Shown here in pieces: positions 1-10,217 of a DNA stretch of 64,000 bases (positions are counted from its first letter, which is position 1; every line of letters starts with the position of its first letter). Location: the NCBI RefSeq assembly GCF_021412585.1, contig NZ_JAKCMI010000044.1, positions 124,001-188,000 of the forward strand, in the 5' to 3' direction. The notes under the pieces were generated by a model, which was not told the DNA's origin, did not search any database, and saw only the letters and a list, made by a program, of their open reading frames with translations. Both the position numbers and the translations under genes were made by a program. Origin of the DNA: Halomonas alkalisoli. GTDB lineage: Bacteria; Pseudomonadota; Gammaproteobacteria; Pseudomonadales; Halomonadaceae.

Positions 1-2
1 GT

Positions 3-98
3 AGCCTGGTGCTGGGCACCCTGCTGGCCAAGGGGCTATACGAGCGCCAGCTCGAGCGGCGGCTTCGTGCCCAGGGTGCAGCGCAGCATCCTTTCTGA
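3..98 (+). CDS. C-terminal end of an unidentified protein (partial)
   Basis: An open frame enters from the left edge and gives 31 residues before TGA. They begin with a short hydrophobic stretch (SLVLGTLLAKGLY) and end in a basic, glutamine-rich tail (ERQLERRLRAQG). This resembles the last membrane segment and cytoplasmic tail of an inner-membrane protein, but the fragment is too short to name. The frame and composition look coding. That it is a real gene end is an inference. Confidence 0.45.
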   Translation, partial: SLVLGTLLAKGLYERQLERRLRAQGAAQHPF

Positions 99-452
99 TA
101 GACTTCGCCGCTCATGTCAGGGCCGTTATTAAGACGAAAGTCGAGGTATGATCGAAGTCGACGCCCGGCCCTGCAATAAAAGAGCAAGGAACGATATCAA
201 CGTGCATACCCTCCTGACAGGGCTGGCCACGCCACCCTAGCGCAATCACCTCCCCCGGTTTCCGGCTGGTGGGCCGTTCCATTCGGCACACTGCCCGCAA
301 CGCCATGGGCGCCCCGCGCCCAATCTGCATGACCCGAAACGCGACGACCCTGATGCACCGCACCGGACCGAACCGGTGTGGCCTTGGCGTGGCGCTCGAG
401 ACAAGACCCTGGCGCCTGACGGCACGACTATAACCATCGACTGGGCAATAGC
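99..452. other. Intergenic stretch, no gene seen
   Basis: About 350 bases between the partial gene and the SulP gene. Short open frames exist on the minus strand, but they have low-complexity, Arg/Gly-rich translations typical of shadow frames in GC-rich DNA and no ribosome binding site. It presumably carries the SulP promoter. I see no convincing terminator, operator or RNA. Confidence 0.5.
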
Positions 453-1943
453 ATGTACGAATCCATCAAGCAGACTTGGTTCTCCAATATCAAGGGCGAT
501 ACCCTCGCCGGTATCGTCGTCGCATTGGCGTTGATTCCCGAGGCCATCGCCTTCTCGATCATCGCCGGTGTCGACCCCAAGGTCGGCCTCTACGCCTCCT
601 TCTGTATCGCGGTGGTCATCGCCTTCACCGGCGGCCGGCCGGGCATGATCTCTGCCGCCACCGGTGCCATGGCACTGCTGATGGTGACCCTGGTGCGCGA
701 CCATGGCCTCGAATACCTGCTGGCGGCCACGCTGCTCACCGGCGTGCTGCAGATCGTCGCGGGTTATCTCAGGCTGGCCGAGCTGATGCGCTTCGTGTCG
801 CGCTCGGTCGTCACGGGCTTCGTCAACGCCCTGGCGATCCTCATTTTCATGGCGCAGCTGCCGGAACTCACCAATGTCACCTGGCACGTCTACGTCATGA
901 CCCTGGCCGGGCTCGGCATCATCTATCTCTTTCCCTATGTGCCGAAGATCGGCAAGTCGATTCCCTCGCCGCTGGTGTGCATCGTGGTGCTGACCGGGGT
1001 CTACCTGCTTTCCGGCATGGAAATCCGCACCGTGGGTGACATGGGTGAGCTACCCGACTCTCTGCCGATGTTCCTGTGGCCCGACGTGCCGCTGAACTTC
1101 GAGACCCTGTGGATCATCCTGCCCTATTCGCTGATGCTGACCGTGGTGGGTCTGCTGGAGTCGATGATGACCGCCACCATCGTCGATGACCTGACCGATA
1201 CCACCAGCGACAAGAACCGCGAGTGCAAGGGCCAGGGCATCGCCAATATCGGCTCCGGCCTGCTCGGCGGCATGGCGGGCTGTGCGATGATTGGCCAGTC
1301 GGTGATCAACGTGAAATCGGGGGGACGAGGTCGCCTCTCTACCCTGGTGGCCGGGGTTTTGCTGCTGATCTTGGTGGTGTTCCTTTCCGACTGGGTGTCG
1401 CTGATTCCCATGGCGGCGCTGGTGGCGGTGATGATCATGGTCTCCATCGGTACCTTCAGCTGGGCTTCGATCCGTGACCTCAAGCAGCACCCGATGAGCA
1501 CCAACATCGTCATGCTGGCCACCGTCGTTGTCACGGTGCTGACCCATAATCTGGCGATCGGGGTCTTCGTCGGCGTGCTGCTCGCCGCCATGAACTTCGC
1601 CAACAAGGTCGGCAATATCCTCTACATCGGCTCCGACGAAGCCGATGAGGGAAATCGTCGGGTCTACAAGGTGGTAGGGCAGGTGTTCTTCGCCTCCTCC
1701 GAGCGCTTCGGTAACGCCTTCGACTTCAAGGAAACCGTGCAGAAGGTCACCATCGATCTTTCCCGCGCGCATTTCTGGGACATTACCGCCGTGCAGACGC
1801 TGGATCGTGTGGTGATCAAGTTCCGCCGCGAGGGCACCGAGGTGGAGCTGATCGGGCTCAACGAGGCGAGTGCCACCATCGTCGACCGCTATGCCGTGCA
1901 TGACGACCCGGCTGCCGTCGAGAAACTGATGGGCGGGCATTGA
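453..1943 (+). CDS. SulP-family inorganic anion transporter with STAS domain
   Basis: A 496-residue inner-membrane carrier of the SulP/SLC26 family, which moves sulfate, bicarbonate or other anions, usually with a cation. The first 385 or so residues are a series of hydrophobic helices, starting with the family's conserved first segment (GIVVALALIPEAIAFS) and including the signature around GLYASF. Residues about 400-490 form a cytoplasmic STAS domain (VVGQVFFASS, then VTIDLSRAHFWD). Length is normal for short bacterial SulP proteins. Ahead of the ATG there is no strong Shine-Dalgarno, so the start is the least certain point. A UspA protein follows about 115 bases downstream; SulP-UspA pairs occur in other marine gammaproteobacteria. 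Substrate is not determinable; bicarbonate or sulfate are the likeliest. Confidence 0.88.
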   Translation: MYESIKQTWFSNIKGDTLAGIVVALALIPEAIAFSIIAGVDPKVGLYASFCIAVVIAFTGGRPGMISAATGAMALLMVTLVRDHGLEYLLAATLLTGVLQIVAGYLRLAELMRFVSRSVVTGFVNALAILIFMAQLPELTNVTWHVYVMTLAGLGIIYLFPYVPKIGKSIPSPLVCIVVLTGVYLLSGMEIRTVGDMGELPDSLPMFLWPDVPLNFETLWIILPYSLMLTVVGLLESMMTATIVDDLTDTTSDKNRECKGQGIANIGSGLLGGMAGCAMIGQSVINVKSGGRGRLSTLVAGVLLLILVVFLSDWVSLIPMAALVAVMIMVSIGTFSWASIRDLKQHPMSTNIVMLATVVVTVLTHNLAIGVFVGVLLAAMNFANKVGNILYIGSDEADEGNRRVYKVVGQVFFASSERFGNAFDFKETVQKVTIDLSRAHFWDITAVQTLDRVVIKFRREGTEVELIGLNEASATIVDRYAVHDDPAAVEKLMGGH

Positions 1944-2058
1944 TCCGGTGTTCGGGCGGCCGTGCTGTGACGTGGCGGCCCGATGGTGGTAGAACGTATG
2001 TAACGGCAGGCACGCGACAAGCCTGTCGCCAACCCACGCCAGCTTGGGAAACGACAAG

Positions 2059-2913
2059 ATGACAGATCAGGTAATGGCCGCCATCGACGGCTCGCAGTTC
2101 TCGGAGGGGGTGTGCGACTACGCCGCCTGGGCCAGCCAGACGCTTGCGGCGCCGCTGACCTTTCTGCACGTGGTGGACAATCATCCCCAGATTGCCGAAG
2201 TGGATCTGTCCGGGAACATCGGCCTGGGGTCCCGCGAGCATCTGCTCGAGGAACTTTCTCAGCTCGACGAGCAGCGTGCCAAGGTGGCCCAGGAGCAGGG
2301 GCGGCTGATGCTCAAGGCGGCCAAGGAGCGGGCCATCGAGGCTGGCGTGGCCGAGCCCGTCACTCGCCAGCGCAACGGGACATTGGTCGAGACGCTCAGC
2401 GAGCTGGAAAACGAGATCCGCCTGCTGGTGATCGGAAAGCGCGGCGAAACCGCCCACCAGGCCGCCGACCATCTGGGCTCCAACCTGGAGCGGGTGGTGC
2501 GTACCCTGCATCGCCCCATCCTGATGGTACCGGACGGCTTCAAGACGCCCGAGCAGGTGATGATAGCCTTCGATGGCAGCAAGACCACGCGCAAGGGCGT
2601 GGAGATGATCGCCAAGAGCCCGCTGTTCCAGGGCATTCCCTGCCATGTGGTGATCGTCGGCGCCGAGACCGGCGACAATCGTTCCCAGCTCGACTGGGCA
2701 CTGAAGACGCTGCGTGATGCCGGTCACCAGGCCGAAGGGGCGATTCGTGCCGGCGAGGTAGAGGAGACCCTGCGCACCTATAAACAGGAGCATGCCATCG
2801 ACATGCTGGTGATGGGCGCCTACGGCCACTCGCGTATCCGCCACCTGCTGGTGGGCAGCACCACCACGGCGATGCTGCGACGGGCCAGCGTGCCGGTCTT
2901 GCTGTTGCGCTGA
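2059..2913 (+). CDS. Universal stress protein with two Usp domains
   Basis: A 284-residue cytoplasmic protein with tandem UspA folds (about residues 1-145 and 150-284). The second domain carries the full ATP-binding signature G-2x-G-9x-G-S (GAYGHSRIRHLLVGS). The first has a slightly altered version (GKRG, ten residues, GS), so nucleotide binding is clearest for the C-terminal half. An in-frame TTG lies five codons upstream, but ATG starting MTDQVMAAIDGSQ matches the family start. Family members act in stress survival and sometimes regulate a neighbouring transporter, as TeaD does for TeaABC in Halomonas. A role in modulating the upstream SulP carrier is an inference from position. Confidence 0.9.
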   Translation: MTDQVMAAIDGSQFSEGVCDYAAWASQTLAAPLTFLHVVDNHPQIAEVDLSGNIGLGSREHLLEELSQLDEQRAKVAQEQGRLMLKAAKERAIEAGVAEPVTRQRNGTLVETLSELENEIRLLVIGKRGETAHQAADHLGSNLERVVRTLHRPILMVPDGFKTPEQVMIAFDGSKTTRKGVEMIAKSPLFQGIPCHVVIVGAETGDNRSQLDWALKTLRDAGHQAEGAIRAGEVEETLRTYKQEHAIDMLVMGAYGHSRIRHLLVGSTTTAMLRRASVPVLLLR

Positions 2914-3006
2914 ACAACGGCAGCCAAGCCCAATCGGGTTTGCGATGCATCACTGCGTTTTCACGCAAAGCCTGCTGAATAGGCAACCACTTCAACAAGG
3001 GAGAAC

Positions 3007-3378
3007 ATGATGTCCATCGTTCGCCACGACACCAAGGCCCGCATGAGCCGCGCCGTGATCCACAACGGCATCGCCTATCTCTGTGGCCAGGTCGCCGGGC
3101 CCGAGGCGCGCCAGGGCGACATCACCGCCCAGACGGAGAGCATGCTGGCGCGGGTCGATGAGCTGCTCAAGGAGATCGGCTCCGACCGCGAGCACCTGCT
3201 GACGGCCACCATCTATCTCAAGGATGGCCATGACTTTGCCGCCATGAACGCGGTATGGGATGCCTGGGTGCCCACCGGCCACGCCCCGGCCCGCACCTGC
3301 GTCTGCGCGCCCATGCCCGCTGACGAACTGAAGGTGGAGGTCACCGTCACCGCCCTCGTCGTCTCCAATGTATCCTGA
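3007..3378 (+). CDS. RidA/YjgF-family protein
   Basis: A 123-residue protein of the RidA/YER057c/UK114 family. Well-studied members hydrolyse reactive enamine/imine intermediates released by PLP enzymes. The family core is visible: the strand pattern around GIAYLCGQVAG, the motif ATIYLKD, and the substrate-binding Arg in APARTCVCAP followed by VEVTVTAL. A good ribosome site (AAGGGAG) precedes a double ATG; either Met could start it. It converges on hexR with a gap of only 30 bases. This subtype differs from the archetypal RidA, so the true substrate is open. Confidence 0.88.
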   Translation: MMSIVRHDTKARMSRAVIHNGIAYLCGQVAGPEARQGDITAQTESMLARVDELLKEIGSDREHLLTATIYLKDGHDFAAMNAVWDAWVPTGHAPARTCVCAPMPADELKVEVTVTALVVSNVS

Positions 3379-3408
3379 GCTACGGCTGCGCGGCGCTCCG
3401 ACAGCTTC

Positions 3409-4263
3409 CTAGCCGACCGGGTAGCGCGTCTCCAGCAGGCTGTCCTTTATCTTCTTCAGATGCGGCAGGAAGTCCTCGCCGCGACGCAGGGTGACCCCGG
3501 TGGCCAGCACGTCGATCAGGGTGAGCTGGATCATTCGCGAGGTCATCGGCATGTAGACGTCGGTGTCCTCGGGGGTAGCGACCTCCAGGGTTTCGGTGCA
3601 CTCCCTGGCCAGCGGCGAGTCAGGTGCGGTGATGCCGAGCACCACGGCGCCACTCTCGCGGGCCAGTCGTGCGATGTCGACCAGCTCCCGGGTGCGGCCG
3701 GTCCAGGAGATCACCACCACCACGTCGCCGGTATGGCAGGCGGCGGCGACCATGCGTTGCATCAGTACGTCCACGTAGGACGTGACCGGCAGGTTGAAGC
3801 GAAAGAACTTGTGCTGGGCATCCTGGGCCACCGCCCCCGAGGCGCCGAGGCCGAAGAAGTGGATCTGCTTGGCCTGGATCAGGTAGTCCACCACGCGCTC
3901 GATGCGTGCCGGGTCGAGTTCACGGCTGGCCTCGTCCAGCGCAGCGATGGTGGCGCCAAATATCTTGCCGGTGTATTCGGTGGCGCCGTCGCCAGGTTCT
4001 ACCGCCTGGCTGACGTAGGGCGTGCCGCCGGCCAGACTCTGGGCTAGCTTGATCTTGAAGTCCGGGTAGCCCTTGGCATCGAAGCTGCGACAGAAGCGGT
4101 TGACGGTGGGTTCGCTGACCGAGGCGGCCTGTGCCAGGCTGGCTATGCTCAAGCCGGTAGCCCGGGATGGATCGGCAAGGATGACGTCCGCGACCTTGCG
4201 CTCGGAGCGGTTCAGCTCTTCGAGGCGTTGACGAATACGCTGGAGCAGGTCGTGATTGGCCAT
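3409..4263 (-). CDS. hexR: HexR, RpiR-family regulator of central sugar metabolism
   Basis: A 284-residue transcription factor. Residues 1-77 are an RpiR-type helix-turn-helix (SIASLAQAASVSEPTVNRF), and residues about 120-260 a SIS sugar-phosphate-binding domain (GLGASGAVAQDAQHKF; VVVISWTGRTRE). In pseudomonads and Shewanella, HexR controls zwf, edd, eda and gap and responds to KDPG. Position supports the same job: it is divergent from zwf-pgl-eda across a 221-base gap, and a good HexR box lies upstream of edd. I start it at MANHDLL, the usual length, although the frame is open 14 codons further upstream. Confidence 0.93.
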   Translation of the reverse strand: MANHDLLQRIRQRLEELNRSERKVADVILADPSRATGLSIASLAQAASVSEPTVNRFCRSFDAKGYPDFKIKLAQSLAGGTPYVSQAVEPGDGATEYTGKIFGATIAALDEASRELDPARIERVVDYLIQAKQIHFFGLGASGAVAQDAQHKFFRFNLPVTSYVDVLMQRMVAAACHTGDVVVVISWTGRTRELVDIARLARESGAVVLGITAPDSPLARECTETLEVATPEDTDVYMPMTSRMIQLTLIDVLATGVTLRRGEDFLPHLKKIKDSLLETRYPVG

Positions 4264-4405
4264 GTGGGGTCGGGCTCTCCGTGACGGCATGACGCGATGC
4301 GCCAAGCAGTTGGGTGATGTGGTGATTTAACAACATTTTGATCGCTATCCTATCGCGAACCCTCGTTAGGAGGCGAACAGCGATAGAGGTCAAAGGCCTT
4401 TTTAT

Positions 4406-4417
4406 CGTAATATTACA
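4406..4417. promoter_or_regulatory. Palindrome in hexR-zwf intergenic region, possible HexR-type operator
   Basis: CGTAATATTACA is a near-perfect dyad about 68 bases before the zwf start. Its half-sites match those of the HexR consensus (TGTAAT and ATTACA), but the usual three A/T bases between them are missing. It may be a non-canonical HexR site, an overlapping core-promoter element, or chance. Confidence 0.4.
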
Positions 4418-4484
4418 GAATAAACTTGCCCTGCGGTGCTTTCATGGCGTATTTTTTTAGTAAGTTAACCAGATGGGGGCGTGC

Positions 4485-5993
<1,509 letters not shown>

Positions 5994-5994
5994 C

Positions 5995-6672
5995 ATGCCG
6001 ATATCTGATGCCAAGCCCCGCGATCAACTCGCCGAACAGCTCGCCGAAGCGACTGCCGAGGCGCTGAAGCAGGATCTGGCCCGGCAGGAACGCGTCCTGC
6101 TGGTCCTCTCTGGCGGGTCGACCCCGGTGCCATTCTTCCAGGCCCTGGCCGCGCGGGACCTTCCCTGGTCGCGGATCGACGTGACCCTGGCTGACGAGCG
6201 CTGGGTTCCCGAGTCCGCCGCGGCGAGCAATGCCAAACTGGTGAGGGAGCATCTACTGGTGGGGCCGGCGGCGGCGGCCAATTTCATCTCTCTCGTCACC
6301 GACGACGAGACGCCCGAGCAGGGCGTCGAGGCGGTTGCCCGGCGCATCGAAACGCTGAGCTGGCCCGCCAGCCTGGTGGTGCTGGGAATGGGTGGGGATG
6401 GCCATACGGCATCGCTGTTTCCCGATAGCCGCGAGCTCGACCTGGCGCTCTCCACCGCCGAGCCCGTCGTCGCGGTGCGCTCCCCGAGCCAGCCACAGGC
6501 GCGTATTACCCTCAGCGCCGATCGGTTGCACCAGGCCCGCCGCCATGTCCTGCATATCACGGGCGGCGACAAGCGCAGCGTTCTGGCCCGTGCACTGGCC
6601 GGTGACGACCTCCGCGAACTCCCCATTCGCGCCTTTCTGTCCTGTCCGCTGGCCGTCTACTGGGCCCCCTGA
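5995..6672 (+). CDS. pgl: 6-phosphogluconolactonase
   Basis: A 225-residue cytoplasmic hydrolase of the DevB/Pgl type that opens 6-phosphogluconolactone to 6-phosphogluconate, the step after Zwf. Visible family motifs are LVLSGGSTPVPFFQAL (phosphate loop), LADERWVP, and LGMGGDGHTASLFP with the catalytic His. The start is one base after the zwf stop, with GAGG upstream, showing tight coupling. eda follows 34 bases downstream. Confidence 0.95.
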   Translation: MPISDAKPRDQLAEQLAEATAEALKQDLARQERVLLVLSGGSTPVPFFQALAARDLPWSRIDVTLADERWVPESAAASNAKLVREHLLVGPAAAANFISLVTDDETPEQGVEAVARRIETLSWPASLVVLGMGGDGHTASLFPDSRELDLALSTAEPVVAVRSPSQPQARITLSADRLHQARRHVLHITGGDKRSVLARALAGDDLRELPIRAFLSCPLAVYWAP

Positions 6673-6706
6673 TCGTTTCTGGCCGACTTTTTTGGAGTGC
6701 TTGCTC

Positions 6707-7369
6707 ATGACCATCGAAAAACAGCTTCCCTCGACCCGGACCACCGAACTCGACAGCATCTGTCTCAAGGCGGAGGTGATCCCGGTGCTGGCCATCGAGC
6801 GGCTGGAAGATGCCGTGCCCCTGGGGCGTGCCCTGGTGGAGGGCGGTTTGACCGTGCTGGAGGTGACACTGCGCACCGACTGTGCCCTGGAGGCGATCCG
6901 CCGGCTCTGCGAGGCGCTGCCCCAGGCCAGCATCGGCGTGGGCACCGTGCTGACGCCGGCCCAGTATCGCCAGGCCGAGCAGGCCGGCGCCGACTTCGTG
7001 GTGACCCCGGGAACCACCGAGGCGCTCTATCGCTACGGCGTGACCAGCCCGGTACCCATGCTGCCCGGCGTTGCCACCGTGTCCGAGCTGATGACTGGCT
7101 GGCAGTACGGCTACCGGCGCTTCAAGTTCTTTCCTGCCGAGGCCAGCGGTGGGGTGAAGGCGCTCAAGGCCTTTGCCGGCCCGATCCCCGAAGCGCGTTT
7201 CTGCCCCACCGGTGGGATCGGCGTGAACAACGCCGAGGACTACCTGGCCTTGAAAAACGTGATGTGCGTCGGCGGTTCCTGGCTGACCCCCAAGTCGCTG
7301 GTCGATGCCGAGGACTGGGACGCCATTCGTTCTCTGGCCCGTGAAGCCGCCGAGCGCTTCCATCATTGA
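6707..7369 (+). CDS. eda: KDPG aldolase (2-keto-3-deoxy-6-phosphogluconate aldolase)
   Basis: A 220-residue class I aldolase splitting KDPG to pyruvate and glyceraldehyde 3-phosphate, the last step of the Entner-Doudoroff pathway. The Schiff-base lysine lies in YRRFKFFPAE, the catalytic Glu in LTVLEVTLRT, and the conserved PTGGIG loop follows. GGAG stands ten bases before the ATG. The frame stays open far upstream, but that part is a shadow of pgl. The gene is last in zwf-pgl-eda and is followed by a strong terminator. Its partner edd is 11 kb away in a separate operon. Confidence 0.95.
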   Translation: MTIEKQLPSTRTTELDSICLKAEVIPVLAIERLEDAVPLGRALVEGGLTVLEVTLRTDCALEAIRRLCEALPQASIGVGTVLTPAQYRQAEQAGADFVVTPGTTEALYRYGVTSPVPMLPGVATVSELMTGWQYGYRRFKFFPAEASGGVKALKAFAGPIPEARFCPTGGIGVNNAEDYLALKNVMCVGGSWLTPKSLVDAEDWDAIRSLAREAAERFHH

Positions 7370-7417
7370 TTCACCCTGTTGTTCCGTGCTCTCTCGACAG
7401 CCAACTGCTGTCTTTAT

Positions 7418-7445
7418 GCCCGGCCTTGTGGCCGGGCTTTTTTTT
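7418..7445 (+). terminator. Rho-independent terminator of zwf-pgl-eda
   Basis: Perfect 8-bp stem GCCCGGCC / GGCCGGGC with a TTGT loop, followed by eight T residues on the plus strand. The minus strand lacks a T run, so it serves eda rather than the converging fruA. Confidence 0.93.
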
Positions 7446-7494
7446 GTCTGGCTTTCTGTCGTCCGGGCTTTTTTCGTCCGGGCAACGGGGCCTG

Positions 7495-9246
7495 TCAGGC
7501 ATTGGCGGCGACGGCCACCGGGGCGGCGCCGCGCTTGATCGCGGCATAGCCCAGTCCGGTGACCAGTGAGCCGACGACGATGGCCGCGATATAGAGCAGT
7601 ACCGGGGTGATGGCGTTGGGGATCATCAGTACGAAGATGCCGCCATGGGGTGCCATCAGCTGCGCACCGACCAGCATGGAGAGGGCGCCGGTAATTGCGC
7701 CGCCGGCGATGCAGGCGGGAATCACCCGCAGCGGATCTTTGGCGGCGAAGGGGATGGCGCCCTCGCTGATAAAGCACAATCCAAGAACGAATGAGGCCTT
7801 GCCCGCCTCGCGCTCCGGTTCGGAGAACTTGTTGCGGGCGACGAAGCTGGCGATGCCCATGCCGATGGCCGGGACCATGCCGGCGGCCATGATCGCCGCC
7901 ATGGGCGCATAGGTCTGGGAGGCCAGCAGGCCGACGCCGAAGGTGTAGGCGGCCTTGTTGACCGGCCCACCCAGGTCGAAGCACATCATGGCGCCGAGCA
8001 GGATGCCGAGCAGCACGGCGTTGGTGGCGTCCATGCCGGCCAGGAAGCTGGTCAGGCCGGCGAGAATCGCGGCCACCGGCTCGCCGATCACGTAGATCAT
8101 GGTCAGGCCGGTGACCAGGCTCGCCACCAGGGGGATGATCAGGATCGGCTTGAGCGATTCGACGCTGGAGGGCAGCTTGACGTGTCGCGCCACCGCCAAG
8201 GCCACATAGCCGGCCAGGAAGCCGGCCAGGATCCCGCCGATGAAGCCGGCCTCGATATTGGCCGCCAGCATGCCGCCGATCATGCCCGGGGCGATGCCGG
8301 GGCGGTCGGCGATGGAGTAGGCGATATAGCCGGCCAGCACCGGGATCATCAGGGCAAAGGCGGTGCCGCCGCCGATCTGCATCAGCGCGGCTGCCAGGGT
8401 GCCCTCCTCCTGGAAGGCCTCGATACCGAACACGAAGGAGAGCGCGATCAGCAGGCCCCCGGCCACCACCATGGGCAGCATGAAGGAGACCCCGGTGAGC
8501 AGGTGCTTGTAGACCCCCACCTCCTTGAGGCTCTTCTTGGCGCTGTTGGACGCGCCGCCAGGGGCGCCGCCGGCACTCTCCACCGCGGCGTTTTCCAGGG
8601 CCGCCTCGATGGTGGGCTTGGCCTTCTTCAGTGCGTTGCCGGTTGAGGTGCGGTAGATGCGCTTGCCGGCGAAGCGGGTGGGGTCCACCTCGATATCGCA
8701 GGCCAGGATCACCAGGTCGGCCTCGGCGATCTCCTCGTCGGTGAGCTTGTCCTGGGCGCCGACGGACCCCTGGGTCTCGACCCGGATCGCGTGGCCCAGC
8801 GCCTTACCCGCTTGGCTCAATGCCTCGGCGGCCATGAAGGTATGCGCCACGCCGGTGGGGCAGGCGGTTACGGCGACGATCCGGCGGCCGCCGGCGGCCG
8901 GCGCCGGGTTCGTTGCCGCGGCTTCGGTGGGGGGCACGTACTCGCCTGCCTCGCGGCTGGCCCGCTCGAGAAAGGCCTTCGGGTCAGGCAGCGCTTCATG
9001 GATGGGCGCCTGAAACAGGCGCTTGTCGCGAAAACGCTGAGGCGCGGGAACGCTGTCGGCAGCGACCACGATCAGATCGGCCGCGGCGATGGCCTCCGCC
9101 GAAACGGGCTGCAGCGCTTCGAGTTCGCTGTGCATCTCGACGTTCGCCTGCCAACCGAGGCGTCGGGCAGCCTGTTCGAGGCGGCGGGCGGCAAGGAATG
9201 AAGTGGCCATGCCGCTGGGACAGGCAGTGATGAGAATGACGTTCAT
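7495..9246 (-). CDS. fruA: Fructose PTS permease, EIIB'-EIIB-EIIC
   Basis: A 583-residue inner-membrane permease that imports fructose as fructose 1-phosphate. Residues 1-100 are a first IIB-like domain, about 122-220 the true IIB domain with phosphoryl-accepting Cys in VTACPTGVAHTF, and about 245-575 the membrane IIC domain (LLTGVSFMLPMVVAGGLL; FISEGAIPFAAKDP). The first domain also keeps a Cys in a P-loop-like motif (LITACPSGMATSF), which the E. coli protein lacks. The start overlaps the fruK stop by four bases (ATGA), so fruB-fruK-fruA form one operon. It ends convergent to eda. Confidence 0.95.
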   Translation of the reverse strand: MNVILITACPSGMATSFLAARRLEQAARRLGWQANVEMHSELEALQPVSAEAIAAADLIVVAADSVPAPQRFRDKRLFQAPIHEALPDPKAFLERASREAGEYVPPTEAAATNPAPAAGGRRIVAVTACPTGVAHTFMAAEALSQAGKALGHAIRVETQGSVGAQDKLTDEEIAEADLVILACDIEVDPTRFAGKRIYRTSTGNALKKAKPTIEAALENAAVESAGGAPGGASNSAKKSLKEVGVYKHLLTGVSFMLPMVVAGGLLIALSFVFGIEAFQEEGTLAAALMQIGGGTAFALMIPVLAGYIAYSIADRPGIAPGMIGGMLAANIEAGFIGGILAGFLAGYVALAVARHVKLPSSVESLKPILIIPLVASLVTGLTMIYVIGEPVAAILAGLTSFLAGMDATNAVLLGILLGAMMCFDLGGPVNKAAYTFGVGLLASQTYAPMAAIMAAGMVPAIGMGIASFVARNKFSEPEREAGKASFVLGLCFISEGAIPFAAKDPLRVIPACIAGGAITGALSMLVGAQLMAPHGGIFVLMIPNAITPVLLYIAAIVVGSLVTGLGYAAIKRGAAPVAVAANA

Positions 9247-10217
9247 GCGAGGGCTCCTCCAGCGTCTACGTCATTGAGGCGACGCACGCGGGTTTGTTGT
9301 TGAAGCTGTGGTAGGTCGTCGGCGTGGGGGTTACCGACCCCGACATGGCGAACGGATTCGGCGGAGAGTGCCGTGGCCAGGCGCAGTGCCTGTTCCGGTG
9401 AGTGACCGGAAATCACCCCGTGCAGCAGGCCGGCGAGCAGGGTGTCGCCGGCGCCCACGGTGCTGGCCACGGTCAGGCGGGGTGGCGTGGCCTGCCAGGC
9501 GCCGCGCTGGCTCACCCACAGCACGCCGGCAGGGCCGGAGGAAACCACCGCCTCCTCGACCCCGCTGGCATAGAGCCGTAGCGCCCCGCGCAGCCATGCC
9601 TCGGCGGTGTCCAGGGCGCCCCCGGCCCAGGCGGCCAGCTCCTGCTCGTTGGGTTTCACCGCCGTGGGACGGGCGGCGATGGCCTGGATCAATGCCTCGC
9701 CGCTGGTGTCGGCCCACACCGGCAGGCCGGCCCGGCGTAGCCGGACGATCAGCTCGGCGAGGTCGACGGGCGTGACCCCGGGTGGCAGGCTGCCGGCGAT
9801 CACCACCGCGGCGGGGCGGCGCGACGGATCGGCGATGAGCTCGTCGAGCCACGCCAGCAGATGCTGCCAGGCGCTGGCGTCGATGGTGGCGCCCGGGCCG
9901 TTGATATCGGTGACCCGTCCATCGGCCTCGGCGAGCTTGGCGTTGATACGGGTTTCGCCGGGCACGCGCAGGAAGGCGTCCACCACGCCCATCGCCTCGA
10001 AGGCGCGCAGGAAGGGGCCATCGTTATCGCCGCCGAGAAAGCCGGAAACCGTCACGTCGTGGCCGAGGCCGACCAGTACCCGGGCGACGTTGACCCCCTT
10101 GCCGGCTGCCGTCAGGTGCGTCTCGCGAGTGCGGTTGACCTCGCCGGGTACCAGCCGATCCATGCCGATGGAGAGGTCCAGGGCCGGATTCAGCGTCAGC
10201 GTGAGGATGCGCGCCAT
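9243..10217 (-). CDS. fruK: 1-phosphofructokinase
   Basis: A 324-residue PfkB-family kinase converting fructose 1-phosphate to fructose 1,6-bisphosphate with ATP. Signs are the N-terminal LTLNPALDLSI, the first PfkB signature around AGKGVNVARVL, and the C-terminal anion-hole/catalytic motif TVGAGDTLLAG with the catalytic Asp. Its ATG shares one base with the fruB stop, and its stop overlaps the fruA start by four bases. Translational coupling across all three genes is likely. Confidence 0.95.
   Translation of the reverse strand: MARILTLTLNPALDLSIGMDRLVPGEVNRTRETHLTAAGKGVNVARVLVGLGHDVTVSGFLGGDNDGPFLRAFEAMGVVDAFLRVPGETRINAKLAEADGRVTDINGPGATIDASAWQHLLAWLDELIADPSRRPAAVVIAGSLPPGVTPVDLAELIVRLRRAGLPVWADTSGEALIQAIAARPTAVKPNEQELAAWAGGALDTAEAWLRGALRLYASGVEEAVVSSGPAGVLWVSQRGAWQATPPRLTVASTVGAGDTLLAGLLHGVISGHSPEQALRLATALSAESVRHVGVGNPHADDLPQLQQQTRVRRLNDVDAGGALA

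Noticed and set aside
246..887. Long minus-strand open frame over the SulP start
   Set aside because: Antisense shadow: Gln/His/Gly-rich low-complexity translation and no ribosome site, while the plus strand has a clear SulP gene.
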